Shown: positions 10,156 through 21,125, counted from the stretch's first letter. The stretch is 64,000 bases of DNA from Ancylostoma caninum (GCA_037903475.1 JBAJFG010000188.1:1811501-1875500), one strand, 5' to 3'. The notes: a model not told the origin generated them from the sequence alone. Numbers and translations are program-made.

Positions 10156-11383
10156 ATCCCTGTCTAGTGAGTTCTAGTTCTGTCCATCTATCTTAAAGGC
10201 ATGAATAATTGTAGATATTCACAGTCTGTATCCCGATAGGAATACATCAGAAAGTTTCACACAAATCCCTCAGTACTATGCGAGAAAAGAAATGAGAATT
10301 TCATCCATTGAAAACTAAGACATCGCTGCTTGTCACAAAATCAATAGCAAATCTCCGCAGTTTTTCTGACTTTTCGCCAAATTTTTTTTTTGACTTAACT
10401 TCGCATGGTTTGGAAGCTCACTGCTTCTCAACGTTTACACCTTCGAGAACATAAGCTGACAATGAGTTCAACATTTCCACTTGTTAATCCATAGACATTA
10501 ATTGTGCTGTTTTAGGCTGTCCTTTTTGGGCTTATAGAGAACAGGAAAATTTCACTGGGCGTTTTAGAGGCTGAGTATGGCCTTTGTTCTCTGATGTTTA
10601 GGGGCGATGAGGAAGATTGCTGTTACTAATGCACACATTTGCTGGAACGAATTTTTGCTCAGCGATGCAGAGCTTTAGAGAAGTCAGAGGCAAAGTTGTC
10701 AGCCGATACAAAGGGCGGAAAAAGACTGTTGGCAGGAAGAGAATGTGCGCTTTACTACTTCTAGCGGGACAGTTTCCGGCGGAATAAGCACGGTGGTCGC
10801 CGAAAAAATCCAAACCGAAAACAAAATGATAGATGAAGCTTGCAGTATTCAATACTCTATGTACAACGCCTGGTTGTCAACATCATTTTAAGCATTCCAT
10901 ATTTACCTTTCTGAATTTTCCAGTTAATCTACACCGAACACGTTAAAACTATGTTTTTTTTTCCTTTGAAATCGTTGACGGACCGTGTTACGACCTACAG
11001 TGACACTGATTTCTGTGTGAAGCAAACAGTAATTAAGATAGAACTGCAAGATCATGCATAGAATGCAAGGTACAAGATGTAACTTTTCTAATTTCGTGCT
11101 TCACCTCGCTCCGGAGTAAGGGGAACAAGCTCTCCTGAAGGGGATGGGGATATGGTATCCCCACAAAGGTGTGCATCACAAGGGACCGCCCATCTTCTTC
11201 TCGCTCCCGCAGAGGAATACTCGGGAGACATGTGCATGAGATTCCATTCCTCTGCTGTTCATTAACGCAAAAGGCGAAATGTATTTGCTCTACATATGGG
11301 GTATAACATACAGCGGTATCAAAAAGTTTCCAGCCTCCGCTTGCCTGTTCCATATTTCTGCACGGTTTTGAGAGCACCATGTA
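10156..11383. other. Intron sequence, no recognised feature
   Basis: This is ABCA intron. The open frames (for example 11033-11392 on the minus strand) have no family signature and no convincing splice sites. Confidence 0.5.
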
Positions 11384-12537
11384 CAGGGTCAAGCGTCCGA
11401 TGGGAATTTCCCATGAGGGGGTCGTATGGCAGGGGGGGTGGGATGGGGGGGGGGTCGTATTTGAAGTGAGTGGGGTACGTAGAGGGCTTGACCATTGAAT
11501 GTTAATTCATGATTGTTTTATGACATGACAACTGACGTTCCGCCCAAGAATGATCACGTCATATCGAGTTAAAGCAGAACTGGTTGATCGGCATCAGTGC
11601 ACTCACAGGTTCGATCCCCGGCGCCTTCAATAGATTTTTGTACGGGTCGGAATCACTTCAGAATCAAATGTGGAGTGAAGAGGGTGGAAATGTTTAAAAA
11701 AATATAGTGTGGGTAGCGAGATCAATCGATTGCACATGCTAGGATTCGCCTGCAGAGCCCGTCAGAACGTGGAAAAGTAGGGTGACCTAGACCTCGTGTT
11801 GAAGTCCTAAATCAGCAAATACTTTTCATTATTTTCGTAGAAGACGACCAGCACTATCTTGTGCCAGAGTTTCAATTTTCCAGAACTTCATATGCTTTTG
11901 GGAGCTCGATGGGAATTTTTTCAAATTTTCGGGTCTCCGAAGGGTAATTTCCCATCTAATTCACGCAGGCAGGAGCAATTATTGGGGTGCGATGATGGGG
12001 ATAAGAAATCAATGCTTGGAGCTCTATTACGTGAAGGCAGTGAAATTTCTATAAAAGGCAAACTCTCTTCATGCGAGTTGAAGAAGTGAAAACCTCTCAA
12101 TTTGAACAGATTGTGAAAATGGAGTAAATCTGTTTGGCAAATCACTGAGAAGCAATTTGCAGATATCACGAAAACTTTTCTTTCATGGTTTTGGTTGAGA
12201 AAATTTCCCACTTGAATACAAAATCTGGCTCCACGACGTTCGCTCGTTTTAATTTATATGGGAAATCGATGGGAAATTTGCCAAATTTCCCATCGATTTC
12301 CCATCGAGCTCCCAAAAACATATGAAGATCTAGAAAATTGAAACTCTGGCGGAAGATAGAGCTGATCGTCCTTTATAGACGGATAGAAAAGCATTCGCTG
12401 ATTTTGAGTCAGAGAACCTCAGTGCGAGGTCTATGCAACCCTAGTTTTCCACAAACTGGCGTCCCCTGTAGGCGAATTCTCGCATGTGTAATCGATCGAT
12501 TTCGCTTCCCTCACTTCATTTTCAAACCGTTAAGGTA

Positions 12538-12820
12538 GCCGCTATACTCCTCGAGGAGTATAGCACCTTGCGTCGCCGTCGTCGGCGACGGCGGCCGCCA
12601 ATGTTGGCGACCCCTCACAATCGATACGCACAGGCGCCGCAGTCGCCAACATTGGCGGCCGCCGATCGCCAATGTTGACGACTAATCGATAAGCACCGAC
12701 GTCACAGTCACCGACATTGGCGGCCGCCGCCGCTGCTCCGCCCACAATCGATTCGTATCGGCCTCACAGTCGCCGGCGACGGCGGCGCAAGGTGCTACAC
12801 TCCTCGAGGACTATAGCGGC
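12538..12820. mobile_element. GC-rich palindromic MITE
   Basis: The ends are GCCGCTATACTCCTCGAGGA and its complement. The end contains TATACTCCTCGAGGAGTATA, a perfect 20-bp palindrome. Inside are repeated CGGCGACGGCGGCCGCC, CCAATGTTGGCG and ATCGAT words. It interrupts the right arm of the foldback hAT element, so it is younger than that element. A second copy lies at 58757-59029, with pieces at 37804-37857 and a relative near 62685. The superfamily is unknown. Confidence 0.82.
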
Positions 12821-13041
12821 AGTGTAAATCCTGAATGGTTCGAACCTGTGCAAAAATTTTTTGGAGGGGGAGTCGAGCCCGTGGGCGCGGAAACGCCAAC
12901 GCTAAAACCGATTCCTCGCATGCGCTGCCAATCAGTCCTGTTTTGACACGTAATGACATGATTGTTCATGCTGGCAGTCTTGTCCGATCGAGGAAGGATG
13001 TATATCGACCTCAAAGTTGTTTTAGGTCCAACTTTGGGTTC

Positions 13042-13455
13042 TTAAAGGCAGAGGGTCACCTCGTTCTGCCTGTTGGATTTACCACCATATCCTAGACCTT
13101 CTCATCATGTTGATCCCCGGGATGTACATCAACAGGCACAGGAGCGACGAAATGCCCATTTTTGAAAGGCACGAACAGGGTAGAAATTTGGAGCCCGGAG
13201 GCGGATCGCTCCAAGCTGTGCTGGCTGCCTGCCACGGCTGCCGCGTTGGTCAACGAGTCTTGGCGTGTCCAATCGATAAGATCAACGGCTTCTCATGTCA
13301 ACTCGGTTCGGCAAACTGTTACAGACCCGTCCTGGAAGACGGGTTTATACACCATTCTGAGACGATTTATGTATACCGTTGGAACCATCGCGCCGAGTAG
13401 ATGCAGAATCTGCTGTTAGCTGTACTACGAAAATGAGGTGGACCCCTGCCTTTAA
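13042..13455. mobile_element. TTAA-flanked MITE
   Basis: The left end TTAAAGGCAGAGGGTCACC is matched by the inverted right end GGTGGACCCCTGCCTTTAA, with TTAA on both sides. It lies in the right arm of the foldback hAT element. It belongs with the copies at 2083, 37138 and 58087 by its TTAAAGGCAG end. No coding capacity. Confidence 0.82.
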
Positions 13456-13633
13456 TGTGTTTCTTTTGTGTGTTTTTCCTTGAAACTGTTCAGTGTTTCA
13501 GTGTACAGAGAAAACATGCGGGAGCAGAAGGGGGGGGGGGGGTCGTGAAAAGGTGGGGGGTGGACGAGGGAATAGGGGGGGGGTCGTATTGAGGGTCAGT
13601 TCTCCCATCGTCATGCTTGACTCTGACCATGTA

Positions 13634-15284
13634 GTGTGAAGCCTTTCATGTTAATTTGCAAAGTTTCATGAGATTTCGTTAAACTTCTTAGAAATAAGAA
13701 CGTTTCACTCAAGCCAAGGCATGGCTAAGCCCGCGCTCGAAAAATGTGTATCCAGCGAAAAGCAACCGACGAATTTTTGTTTTGTAAACAAAATTCATTG
13801 CACAAAATCTGAATCCGCCCCTGAATTCTAAACAAAAAGTAAGTGTTCTAGCATTCCCACATAAAATTTCGGGGCTCATTATTTTCAGTGGAGTGACAAT
13901 CGGTCAGAAACAGAGCGACCTCTGATCAACAAGCAGAGAGAGAACAAAGACAGATTGTTGCCGCTGTAGAAAAAATTACTGAGCATTGCAGAAAGAGTTT
14001 AAGAGCAGAAGGTGTGTATGGACCTAAACTATTCAAAACTTCATTTGGAAATTTTTTAGGCTACCATCTAAGAATTTTAACCTTCGCAGAACATTGAGTC
14101 TCCAAAACCTTTTCGGCATCCAACAAGAAAATTACAGTTGAGTATTCAAAGAAGATTTCTGGAGTTTCGTAGAAAGCAGGACATTCAGTAGTATGTTGAC
14201 TGGCGATAAGTGGCGAATTCACTGCCCAGGTTTGAAGTCCCGAGCAAGGCGTAATGGGTCAGGACGGGCAGATCTCTGAGAGCGGTGCGATCGAACACGG
14301 AAGCGGGGGTGAAAAGGTCTTGCCCAAAGTTCTGCGCGATAGAGGAAAAATTTCGTCAGCTAACCAAACCACCTGCATGTAAACCCCAATGAAGTGGATT
14401 ACCACAATGCTATTTTGATCCACCCTTTTTGGAAACGAGTCAAGAAAAACGAATGCAGAAATTCAACCACGGAAGTCAGGCTCTTCAGTGAGACATCCCT
14501 TTTCACAAAATTGTATAGCTTCATGACAGTGCGAATGCATTTCGCTAATTCTGCCTAGATAAGGTCTAGGGACTAGCTACTAGAATCCGTGAGAAAATCT
14601 GGAACGGCCTCCAGCGGAACAAAACAAATAACGAAGAAGAGTCCACGCTCGGTGTTTATATTCGGGTGATAAAAATTCTTATGAAATTGGGCAAATCTAA
14701 TAAAATGACAAGATGAAGAGTGTTTTGCCCTTCGAGGGATGCACATTATTTCCTTTAAAATTTCACTGCAATAGATAATCTGCAAGTGGTCCAGGCCGTA
14801 AACTTTTTAATACCCCGGAATGTGAGCGATCAAACAAAGATTTCATAAATAGGTGTTAAAGGTGTTAATAGAGTTCACTTGTGATGGCACAGTATGTGTT
14901 GCAACTCCAAAGGTATCATAGCGCGATTCTCGGTGATTCAAAATTCTTGCGCTTTTAATTGCTCTTTCAAGCAATAGGCCAAAATTCATGTATGGCATTG
15001 CAACTGATGAGCATTGCCTGCTAGACAGTCAAACAAAGCTCACCACATGTATCGCTCCCAAACATTAGAGGTGGTGAGTTATGTCGTTGTTTCACTAGAC
15101 TGGGAACGACAATAACTCTTGTGGTATGAATAACAGTAGGAGTAAAAATCTTAATTTTTACATTAGATTAGTCGATATGAAGATTCTGCTTCAATCTACG
15201 GGAAGGGAACTGTTTCTGTCTCCGAGACGATTTCAAAATTCTTCTCACTGTTCTCGGAATCACAGAACAGCAACAGAGCCACCC
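13634..15284. other. Intron sequence, no recognised feature
   Basis: About 1.65 kb of ABCA intron without a recognised element. An open minus-strand stretch at 14573-14785 follows an acceptor-like CTATTGCAG and would fit the required phase, but its translation shows no ABCA similarity. The exon expected between 16479 and 9899 (the extracellular end of the membrane domain and linker) was not found. Confidence 0.5.
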
Positions 15285-16270
15285 TGCAAACACAGTTTCC
15301 CTCCGAGCTTCTCAAATGGGAGGATGCCTCCACAAAATCCTCATGCAAAGCGAAATCCCTGAAATCTTCCCAACTCAGGAAAACCCCTCATCAAAACGCC
15401 CATGCAACACGGGATCCCTACCACTCTTTCAGAACGGAGGATCTTTTCCTGTTCCTTTGTCATGCGTGTCCCCTCTCGGCTTCCTAACAAAGAGCACCCT
15501 CTCCTTCGAATCATCATGCAACGCGGATTCCCTCCGGCCCTCTCAACTCAGCGTACCCTCTTCCGATTCCCTGTGCAACGCAGGTTCCCTTGCCTTTCCA
15601 ACTCGAATGATGCCTGCTCGAGTTCCTCATGCAACGCAAGTTTCCTCCGACCATCTCAAATCGAAGGATCTTTCGCTGCTGCCTTTTTGTCTTGTGGGTC
15701 ATCTTAGCCCTTCCCAGCAAAAAGCATCCTTTCCTTGAAATGCCCATGCAACGCTGTTTACCACCGAACTTCTCAATTCGGAGGATACCTTATCGAAATG
15801 CTCATGCAACGCGGGTTCCATCTAAACAGTTCAACACAGAGAAACCGCTGCTTGAAATTTTCATACAGCGCGGGTTCCCTCCGACCTTCTCGAATCCCTG
15901 CTGACTCTCCTTTCCCTGCTGACTTTTTGCCAAGTGGGTCCGACCCCACCCTTCTCAATTCAGAGGACCCTCGTTTGATTTTCCATAGAATGCGGGTTCA
16001 CTCCGACCGAATCCTCTGCAACGCAAGTTCCCCTCGTTCTTCACAAATTAGAGGATCTTTTCCTTCTGCCTTTCCGTAATGCGGTCCCCTACGATCTTTT
16101 CATCGTCATGAGGTCGTCCCCTGCGATCTCCTCAATCCAAAGGATCAGCATCAAATTCTCCATGAAACGTGGGTAACCCCCCACCCCCCCGAAATCGGAA
16201 GATTCCTTCTCGAAATCCTCAAGCAAGGTGGGTTACCCCCGTCCTTCTCACATGGCAAAGGATCGGCAAC
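15285..16270. repeat. Diverged minisatellite, about 59-bp period
   Basis: About 16 diverged units each carry CATGCAACGCGGGTTCCCTC followed by a pyrimidine-rich stretch and a GGAGGAT word. Successive ATGCAACGC words are 55-60 bp apart (about 15342, 15402, 15518, 15573, 15630, 15747, 15804). Because the period is close to 20 codons the repeat stays open in several frames, giving an apparent 140-codon ORF that I do not believe is a gene. It lies in the large ABCA intron. Confidence 0.85.
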
Positions 16271-16478
16271 GCGAGAACTGCATGGGCTGAACGGTCGCCC
16301 CGACACCGTCACTGTTGAGCTTGCAAAGTTAAGATAGGTAAAGTTGTGTTTGAGCCGAGCTGTGACAATTTGAACTGGTGTGCTCATTTCGGCAATTAAT
16401 TTCGCAGCAACCTAATAGTGCGAATGTCATCAAATAACGAATTTATAGTTCACCTTGTAAGAGCTTTTCGTAAAGCAC

Positions 16479-16611
16479 CTCAAAGGGTGGAGCACATATA
16501 TTATCAGGAAAAACACCATGGAATGACAGCTGGTGATCAGGTAAAAAACAGATTCAATCGGAGAAACAACATCGCGAAAGTTAGATCTAAATATTTCAGA
16601 AAACTCGGCTC
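16479..16611 (-). CDS. ABCA transporter exon: last transmembrane helix before the NBD
   Basis: This 133-bp exon joins in phase (CGA G|GA GCC) to the exon at 16663-16812 across a 51-bp intron. It encodes AEFSEIFRSNFRDVV and then the hydrophobic VFYLITSCHSMVFFLIIYVL, matching the ABCA layout of a short loop and a final helix before the ATPase domain. The acceptor is GTTGGTTTTTAG and the donor is TTTGAG|GTGCTT. It ends in phase 2, so at least one further exon must precede the phase-0 exon at 9899. Confidence 0.77.
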
Positions 16612-16662
16612 CTAAAAACCAACAATTTGATCTTGAATAAGAAGTTAATTTTAGGAACCCAC

Positions 16663-16812
16663 CTCGAGCTCGGTAAGTGACGATACTCTCAAAAAACATT
16701 TTATAAGCAGTAGCTGGGTTTATCACGAAAATATAGTGCCACGAAGGTTTACCCTCCACAGAACAAGTCATAAGCGAAAGAAGAACTAAAGAAATGCAGA
16801 CGAGGAAGGACA
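16663..16812 (-). CDS. ABCA transporter exon: membrane domain
   Basis: It encodes a hydrophobic helix (SFLVCISLVLLSLMTCS) followed by IFVINPATAYKMFFESIV, which matches the ABCA pattern in which a conserved helix end (L..P.aAf..g...i) precedes the last helix. The acceptor is TTGTTTTAG and the donor is CGAG|GTGGGT. The downstream join is in phase; the upstream join depends on a weak donor (see the exon at 16874-17009). Confidence 0.77.
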
Positions 16813-16873
16813 CTAAAACAAACAATCATGCTATCCCAGTGTTTCAAATGAGGGATGTTAAAATGATTGGGAC

Positions 16874-17009
16874 TGAGTGAATCATGAATAAACTTATCTA
16901 GAGCTGCAGTCAAAGGTGAAGATGTAAATATCGAACAAAAGAGAGAAAGTAGCGCAAATGATACTGCAAGCAACAGACACACCACGCTCATAAACATGAA
17001 GTTGTAAGT
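16874..17009 (-). CDS. ABCA transporter exon: membrane domain
   Basis: It encodes FMFMSVVCLLLAVSFALLSL and then FCSIFTSSPLTAAL, equivalent to the ABCA helix followed by the sf..k...Aa segment. The acceptor is ATCTCCAG. The 3' limit is uncertain. Ending at A|GTCCC (16874) keeps the frame into the next exon but the donor is weak. The better donor AA|GTTTAT (16894) would break the frame. Confidence 0.62.
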
Positions 17010-17088
17010 CTGGAGATGATAAATTTTTAACGAGCAACGATATAATATAAAATCTAAATAAAGCTGTAAAACAGTTAAGGAAGCTCAC

Positions 17089-17220
17089 ATGTAAGAAATA
17101 GAATGCGTTCAAGCTTTCAAATATACAAAGCATAGATATGTTGCATAAGACTGTTGTAAGTACGTGAGACACATAGAAATCAAACTGTCCAGCGCCCATA
17201 ACCTCCATCAACATCTGTGT
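17089..17220 (-). CDS. ABCA transporter exon: membrane domain
   Basis: This 132-bp exon is phase 0 at both ends. It encodes MLMEVMGAGQFDFYVSHVLT and then TVLCNISMLCIF. MEVMGAGQFDFYVSHVL corresponds to the ABCA hallmark in which lKE.m..mGl..... is followed by a helix. The acceptor is CAATATAAG and the donor is TACAT|GTGAGC. The intron to the next exon is 79 bp. Confidence 0.8.
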
Positions 17221-17273
17221 CTTATATTGAAGTCAAAGAAAAAACTTTGTCATTACGATAACAGCAATCTTAC

Positions 17274-17320
17274 TTTTAAACCACAGGATTTTTCTTTGGA
17301 GACCTCATAACACCTAGAGA
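17274..17320 (-). CDS. ABCA transporter exon: intracellular link before the mG motif
   Basis: This 47-bp exon between CTACTACAG and the donor AAAA|GTAAGATT encodes SRCYEVSKEKSCGLK. It joins in phase 0 to TQMLMEVMGAG, reproducing the ABCA pattern v.EKe..lKe.m.vmG. Upstream exons were not found; a HINE element starts about 90 bp further upstream. Confidence 0.6.
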
Positions 17321-17410
17321 CTGTAGTAGGAATTATCACGAGGAGAACCACTGGAAAACCATCCATTAATCATTCTTCTAATCATCTGAGGACTAATGGT
17401 AATCATGATT

Positions 17411-18368
17411 TATAATAACGGGCTTAGTCTGTTTTCATGTCTGTCTGTATGTATGTGTGTCGGACCGTTACGAAATTCTACAACTGGTCAGTGATCGTGA
17501 TTGTGAGATCATATAAGAACCTAGGAATGGGTGTGGTATGGTTGAGTGAGGTGGGGATGGGATCGAGGAGAAGGTTGGACAAATGTGCAAAGGGTCCGTC
17601 AATGGAGTCAATACAGAAGGGCGGCCAAAAGTGGGGGGACGGCTTAACCCTGTGATAAGGGTGCGCTGGCGCCCAAAAGTGGGGGACGAGTCCAGCGCTG
17701 TGACAAGGCCCCGCCGGCACTCAAAAGTGGGGTAGAAGGTTCCATCGCTGTGGTAAGGCCTCACCGGCGCCCAACAGTGGAGGAACGGGTGCAACGCTGT
17801 GATAAGGCTCCGCCGGCGCTCAAAAGTGGGGGGAGACGGGTCCACCACTGTGATAAGGGTGCGCCGGCGTCCAGAAAAGGAAGTTCGTCACGGCCTAGGT
17901 AAATTTCTTCATGAATGGTGCCCTGGCACCCGTTCCGGCTACTCCGTCTACCTATGTGGCCTAGATGCACGTTATTCCAATCCGTATTCCCCTCCTCATT
18001 CCAGTCCATTTGTATCTGAATCGACTCCTCCCTTCACTCTGTTTTTATACATGGGCAGACTTTTATCACTTGAGTTACCACAACAACCTGCTAAAGATAA
18101 ATTATTTCAAGAGAGCATTTCCACTGAATCGGCTACGTCCAATTAACAACGGCCACTAGGGCCACTCAAAAGAAATTACTTCTCCCACGTGGAGGAAGGC
18201 TACTGCTCACGAGATCGAGAGCTTTCCAAAACTCGATAGACTTACTCGGGGGATACAGGATCTACTAAATCTGTCCACCTTTTTTTCTGCATCGTATGCG
18301 GAGAATGCGAGCGAAGCAAGCATCAGTAGAAGTCAGGAAGTCCGGCGTTAGCCGGACGGCCAGACTGG
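17411..18368 (+). mobile_element. HINE (Helentron-like) element, family 1, full length
   Basis: The 5' end TATAATAACGGGCTTAGTCT is followed by a TCTGTCTGTATGTATG microsatellite and the block ACCGTTACGAAATTCTAC. The central minisatellite (about 17590-17870) has 50-60-bp units with GTGCGCCGGCG cores. The 3' region carries GCGAGCGAAGCAAGC and a bipartite hairpin (18331-18366), ends in CTGG, and is followed by T. The copy at 27222-28542 is very similar outside the minisatellite. It lies upstream of the first visible ABCA exon. No coding capacity. Confidence 0.82.
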
Positions 18369-19560
18369 TATTATTATCACTGTCTTATTTCGACATTACA
18401 CTTGTGTAAGGGTTTAGATGAATTACTTGTGAGACAATGTCATACTCAATTAGTTGACACGACCACATTTGCAAAACTCAGTGATCGTGCAATCACTAAC
18501 TATTTAATCCTTTATACCTCACGATCCAACGGACAAGCACATAAAACTTCTGCCGTCCGATTTGGATTTCAGACTAGGATTATACGAAATGACTCAAATC
18601 TCGGGTATCTCTTGATGGTCATTCAACCAGTCGGGAACAGTCGAGTGCAGCTGGAGCTGGCTCTAGAGAGCTTCAGATACCGAGGCACACCGAAGCAGCC
18701 ACCGCTACTGCGCAGATAGCCATTGTCAAAGAGCAAAAAGTAGACAATGACTTACAATGAGAGTGCAAATGTGTGTGCTGTGGGACTTCACATCTACAGT
18801 TCCATGTGTCTCTGTATTTAAATAAAGCAGATAAAGAGTGACACATCAAGTCATATTATATGCAACAAGTAACTGCATTTAGCGCACTAGTGGCAAATAC
18901 TTCAACTTTCAACTAATCGACTTCAAATTGTATATTATAGAATCGGATCAATTGGTTGTGGCGTTCGCGGTAATTAGAAGCAAAAATTGATGTCAAAAGT
19001 GGAATGACGTTTTTTTGCAAAACACTTTAGACAACAAAGTTCGGTAGTATAGGTATAAAGCTAAAAAGATCATGAGACAAAGTGAATATTTCCGTAGAAT
19101 GTAGAACAATGGAAAAAATGAAAGAAGAATGTAGAAGAATGGAGAAGAATAGTGTATTGCATCAGAGGGAGGATAACACAGAAGTAGGTGGTTACCAAAA
19201 GTGGGACGATGAACAGTTTATTATTTTAATTTTTGACCTTTTGGTGACAATTATCGATTACCTCAATGGACTGCAGCTTTATGGGAACAGTTTTCCTCAA
19301 CGACTGAAAATTAAGCTAATGGAAAAATCTGCTGATGAATCCTTTGACATTTTGCACTTTAAATAGGAGAAAAACCGTAGATAAAAATTTGAGTCCAACG
19401 TATTCAATGTCAGAAGACTAGAGATAGAACGCTCCGCATAAACAACTCCAGATTCAACAAAAACCACGAGCGAAAAGCCCGCTTCGTGTCTTTTCTTTGC
19501 ATTTCCTTACGTTTTCACTAATACATACGTTGCATTCAAGTTAGCAGGACATTACGACTA
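18369..19560. other. No recognised feature
   Basis: Open stretches at 18402-18719 and 19082-19366 on the plus strand (105 and 94 codons) show no family signature, splice sites or signal peptide. I see no element ends. Confidence 0.5.
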
Positions 19561-19930
19561 CCAGTCTGGCCGTCCGGTTGCCGCCGGACCTCCAGGCTTA
19601 TTCTAATGCTCGCTTCGCTCGCAATAACGCATAACCATCGACTCATTGTCTTAACAATTTCTCTAATGGAAAAAAAGACGGAAAACTTAGCATCGCTCCT
19701 CTTTCTCTTCCCTTCTTTCTTTCTTTTACGCTACGGGACCCGCTACAAAGCAGTAACCACCCGTCTTGGTTCAGCTGCAACTTTCCTTTGGTTGCAATAA
19801 TCAAGAGCAGCTACATACGACCGGTTAACCTTAGAATGATGACGGAAAATGGTTGCCAGTCCTTACATGTTATGGTTGGTAAAATGATAAGCATAAGAAT
19901 AAAAAAGGGCGGTGGGGTATCTTATTTCTT
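19561..19930 (-). mobile_element. HINE-like element, 3' end fragment
   Basis: On the minus strand this ends with the family hairpin (outer AGCCTGG/CCAGACT, inner GTCCGG/CCGGAC with a six-base loop), CTGG and a following T. GCGAGCGAAGCGAGC lies just inside. The rest lacks the minisatellite and is not recognisably similar to the other copies, so the 5' limit at about 19930 is only set by the next element. Confidence 0.6.
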
Positions 19931-19931
19931 C

Positions 19932-19944
19932 TTAATTGGCAGTT

Positions 19945-20025
<81 letters not shown>

Positions 20026-20300
20026 ACGAGAACAAGCCATCAAAAACGGAAAATACCTATATCATTGTGTTCAGCGCGTCGAGTTATGTACGAAAACATG
20101 GTAAATTTTGATTTTTACCTCGACTTAAAGGTGTTTCGGGCCACTTTTGTCATGTTCAGACATGTAAATGACTGGAAGTTGTTTTCGCCACTGTCGGAAT
20201 GAATGAGATAAGCTTATGATCACAGGACCGTATAAAAGGAAAGAGACGGGTAGTATGCCTTTATAACGAGGAGGATGAACCAGACGGGCGAAGAGAGATA
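19932..20300 (+). mobile_element. HINE-like family 2, 5' fragment with (GT)n
   Basis: It starts TTAATTGGCAGTTCATG, then a pure (GT)n run of about 79 bp (19946-20024), GCACGAGAAC, GGAAAATACC, TTTCGGGCCACTTTTGTCAT and TATAAAAGGAAAGAGACGGG. It stops before any minisatellite or hairpin. Open frames through the GT run are artefacts. Confidence 0.78.
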
Positions 20301-20344
20301 CGGATGCGGATTGCGCCACGGCAGATCCGTTGCTCTGCGCATCC

Positions 20345-20445
20345 CCATGCTTAGAACTTCTCTTCACTCTTCGAACCTCACCTTACCCATCTCTAAGCTT
20401 AGAACTTCTCTTCACTTTTCGAATCTCACCATACCCATATCTATC
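20345..20445. repeat. Short tandem duplication, about 51-bp unit
   Basis: Two copies of a unit containing CTTAGAACTTCTCTTCAC, TTCGAA and TACCCAT lie next to each other, directly after the truncated HINE fragment. No function is apparent. Confidence 0.7.
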
Positions 20446-20652
20446 AACCTGTTGACCTTTCCTATCGTTATGTGGGCTATCGAATGTAGATCAAATATGA
20501 TCAGGACGTTGAGTACCAGCCACTTGTCCGCTGCAACGATCACGAGCAAGTGCGGACAATTCCGCTAAGGGTGGAACACTACCAGACCTCTGAAGATGAC
20601 GGTTTCATTGAAACGTAAGGTCGAAGTAAACGAATTATTCCACCAAACCTAC

Positions 20653-20814
20653 CTGGAGTAGCAAACAAGACTTATCGAACCAATCGATACTTTTGGGTGA
20701 AAAGTAGTCTAGAACTTCTGCGATCCATGGGGGATATTTGTGTCGAATAATTTGGTCCCGATCGGTTGTCCCTCTTGATTTCCATGAGGAACACGCACAG
20801 GATGAATTGATTTG
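20653..20814 (-). CDS. Possible exon, gene unassigned
   Basis: An open minus-strand stretch encodes DQIIRHKYPPWIAEVLDYFS and PKSIDWFDKSCLLLQ and ends at a good donor (CAG|GTAGGT). Its strand and position would suit an extracellular-loop exon upstream of the ABCA exons, but I cannot align it with confidence and no clear acceptor is visible. Treat it as a candidate only. Confidence 0.3.
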
Positions 20815-21125
20815 TTACGTAGTAGCGGTTAATGGTTTCTTTCTGAACTTTTGCTTTCTTTTCTTGATCTAAAATTCCATCTAGAACTATTCCTCTGACT
20901 CGCACACTCATTTACGTTTGTACAACCAAGCCGGCACTCATTCAAATAGGATATTATTTTTCTTATTATATTTGACGTAAAATGGCAATGAATGACAAGT
21001 ACATATGGTAAATACACAATACCGAACAATAAGTAGAGAGGGAAGCGGGAAAGGCCGAAAAAATGAAGAGGGAGGGGAAGAGACGAGGTGCCAACGACGT
21101 AAGCGGCTAACAGATCCCTAAGTAG

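Larger units (their letters stand above)
11384..13625. mobile_element. Giant foldback hAT-type element with nested insertions
   Basis: The element begins CAGGGTCAAGCGTCCGATGG and ends in the complement of CAGAGTCAAGCATGACGATG. It is flanked on both sides by the identical 8-mer ACCATGTA (11376-11383 and 13626-13633). The arms are inverted over most of their length. For example, 11725-11760 pairs with about 12470-12530, 11863-11915 with 12298-12350, and 11600-11640 with 12840-12885. Two later MITEs sit in the right arm (12538-12820 and 13042-13455). Removing them leaves about 1.54 kb with arms of roughly 700-800 bp. Each arm carries a tRNA B-box-like word (GGTTCGATCCC, GGCTCGACTCC). No transposase was seen. 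Confidence 0.85.

Noticed and set aside
11863..12350. A separate MITE with GCCAGAG ends
   Set aside because: The inverted similarity continues well outside these points into the larger foldback arms, and the flanks show no target duplication; it is the inner part of the 11384-13625 element.
15316..15738. 140-codon open frame on the plus strand
   Set aside because: It runs through the 59-bp minisatellite; three frames are open at once and nothing resembles a protein domain.
19936..20202. Open frames encoding poly(Cys-Val), also at 22997-23285
   Set aside because: These are translations of pure (GT)n microsatellites in HINE family 2 elements.
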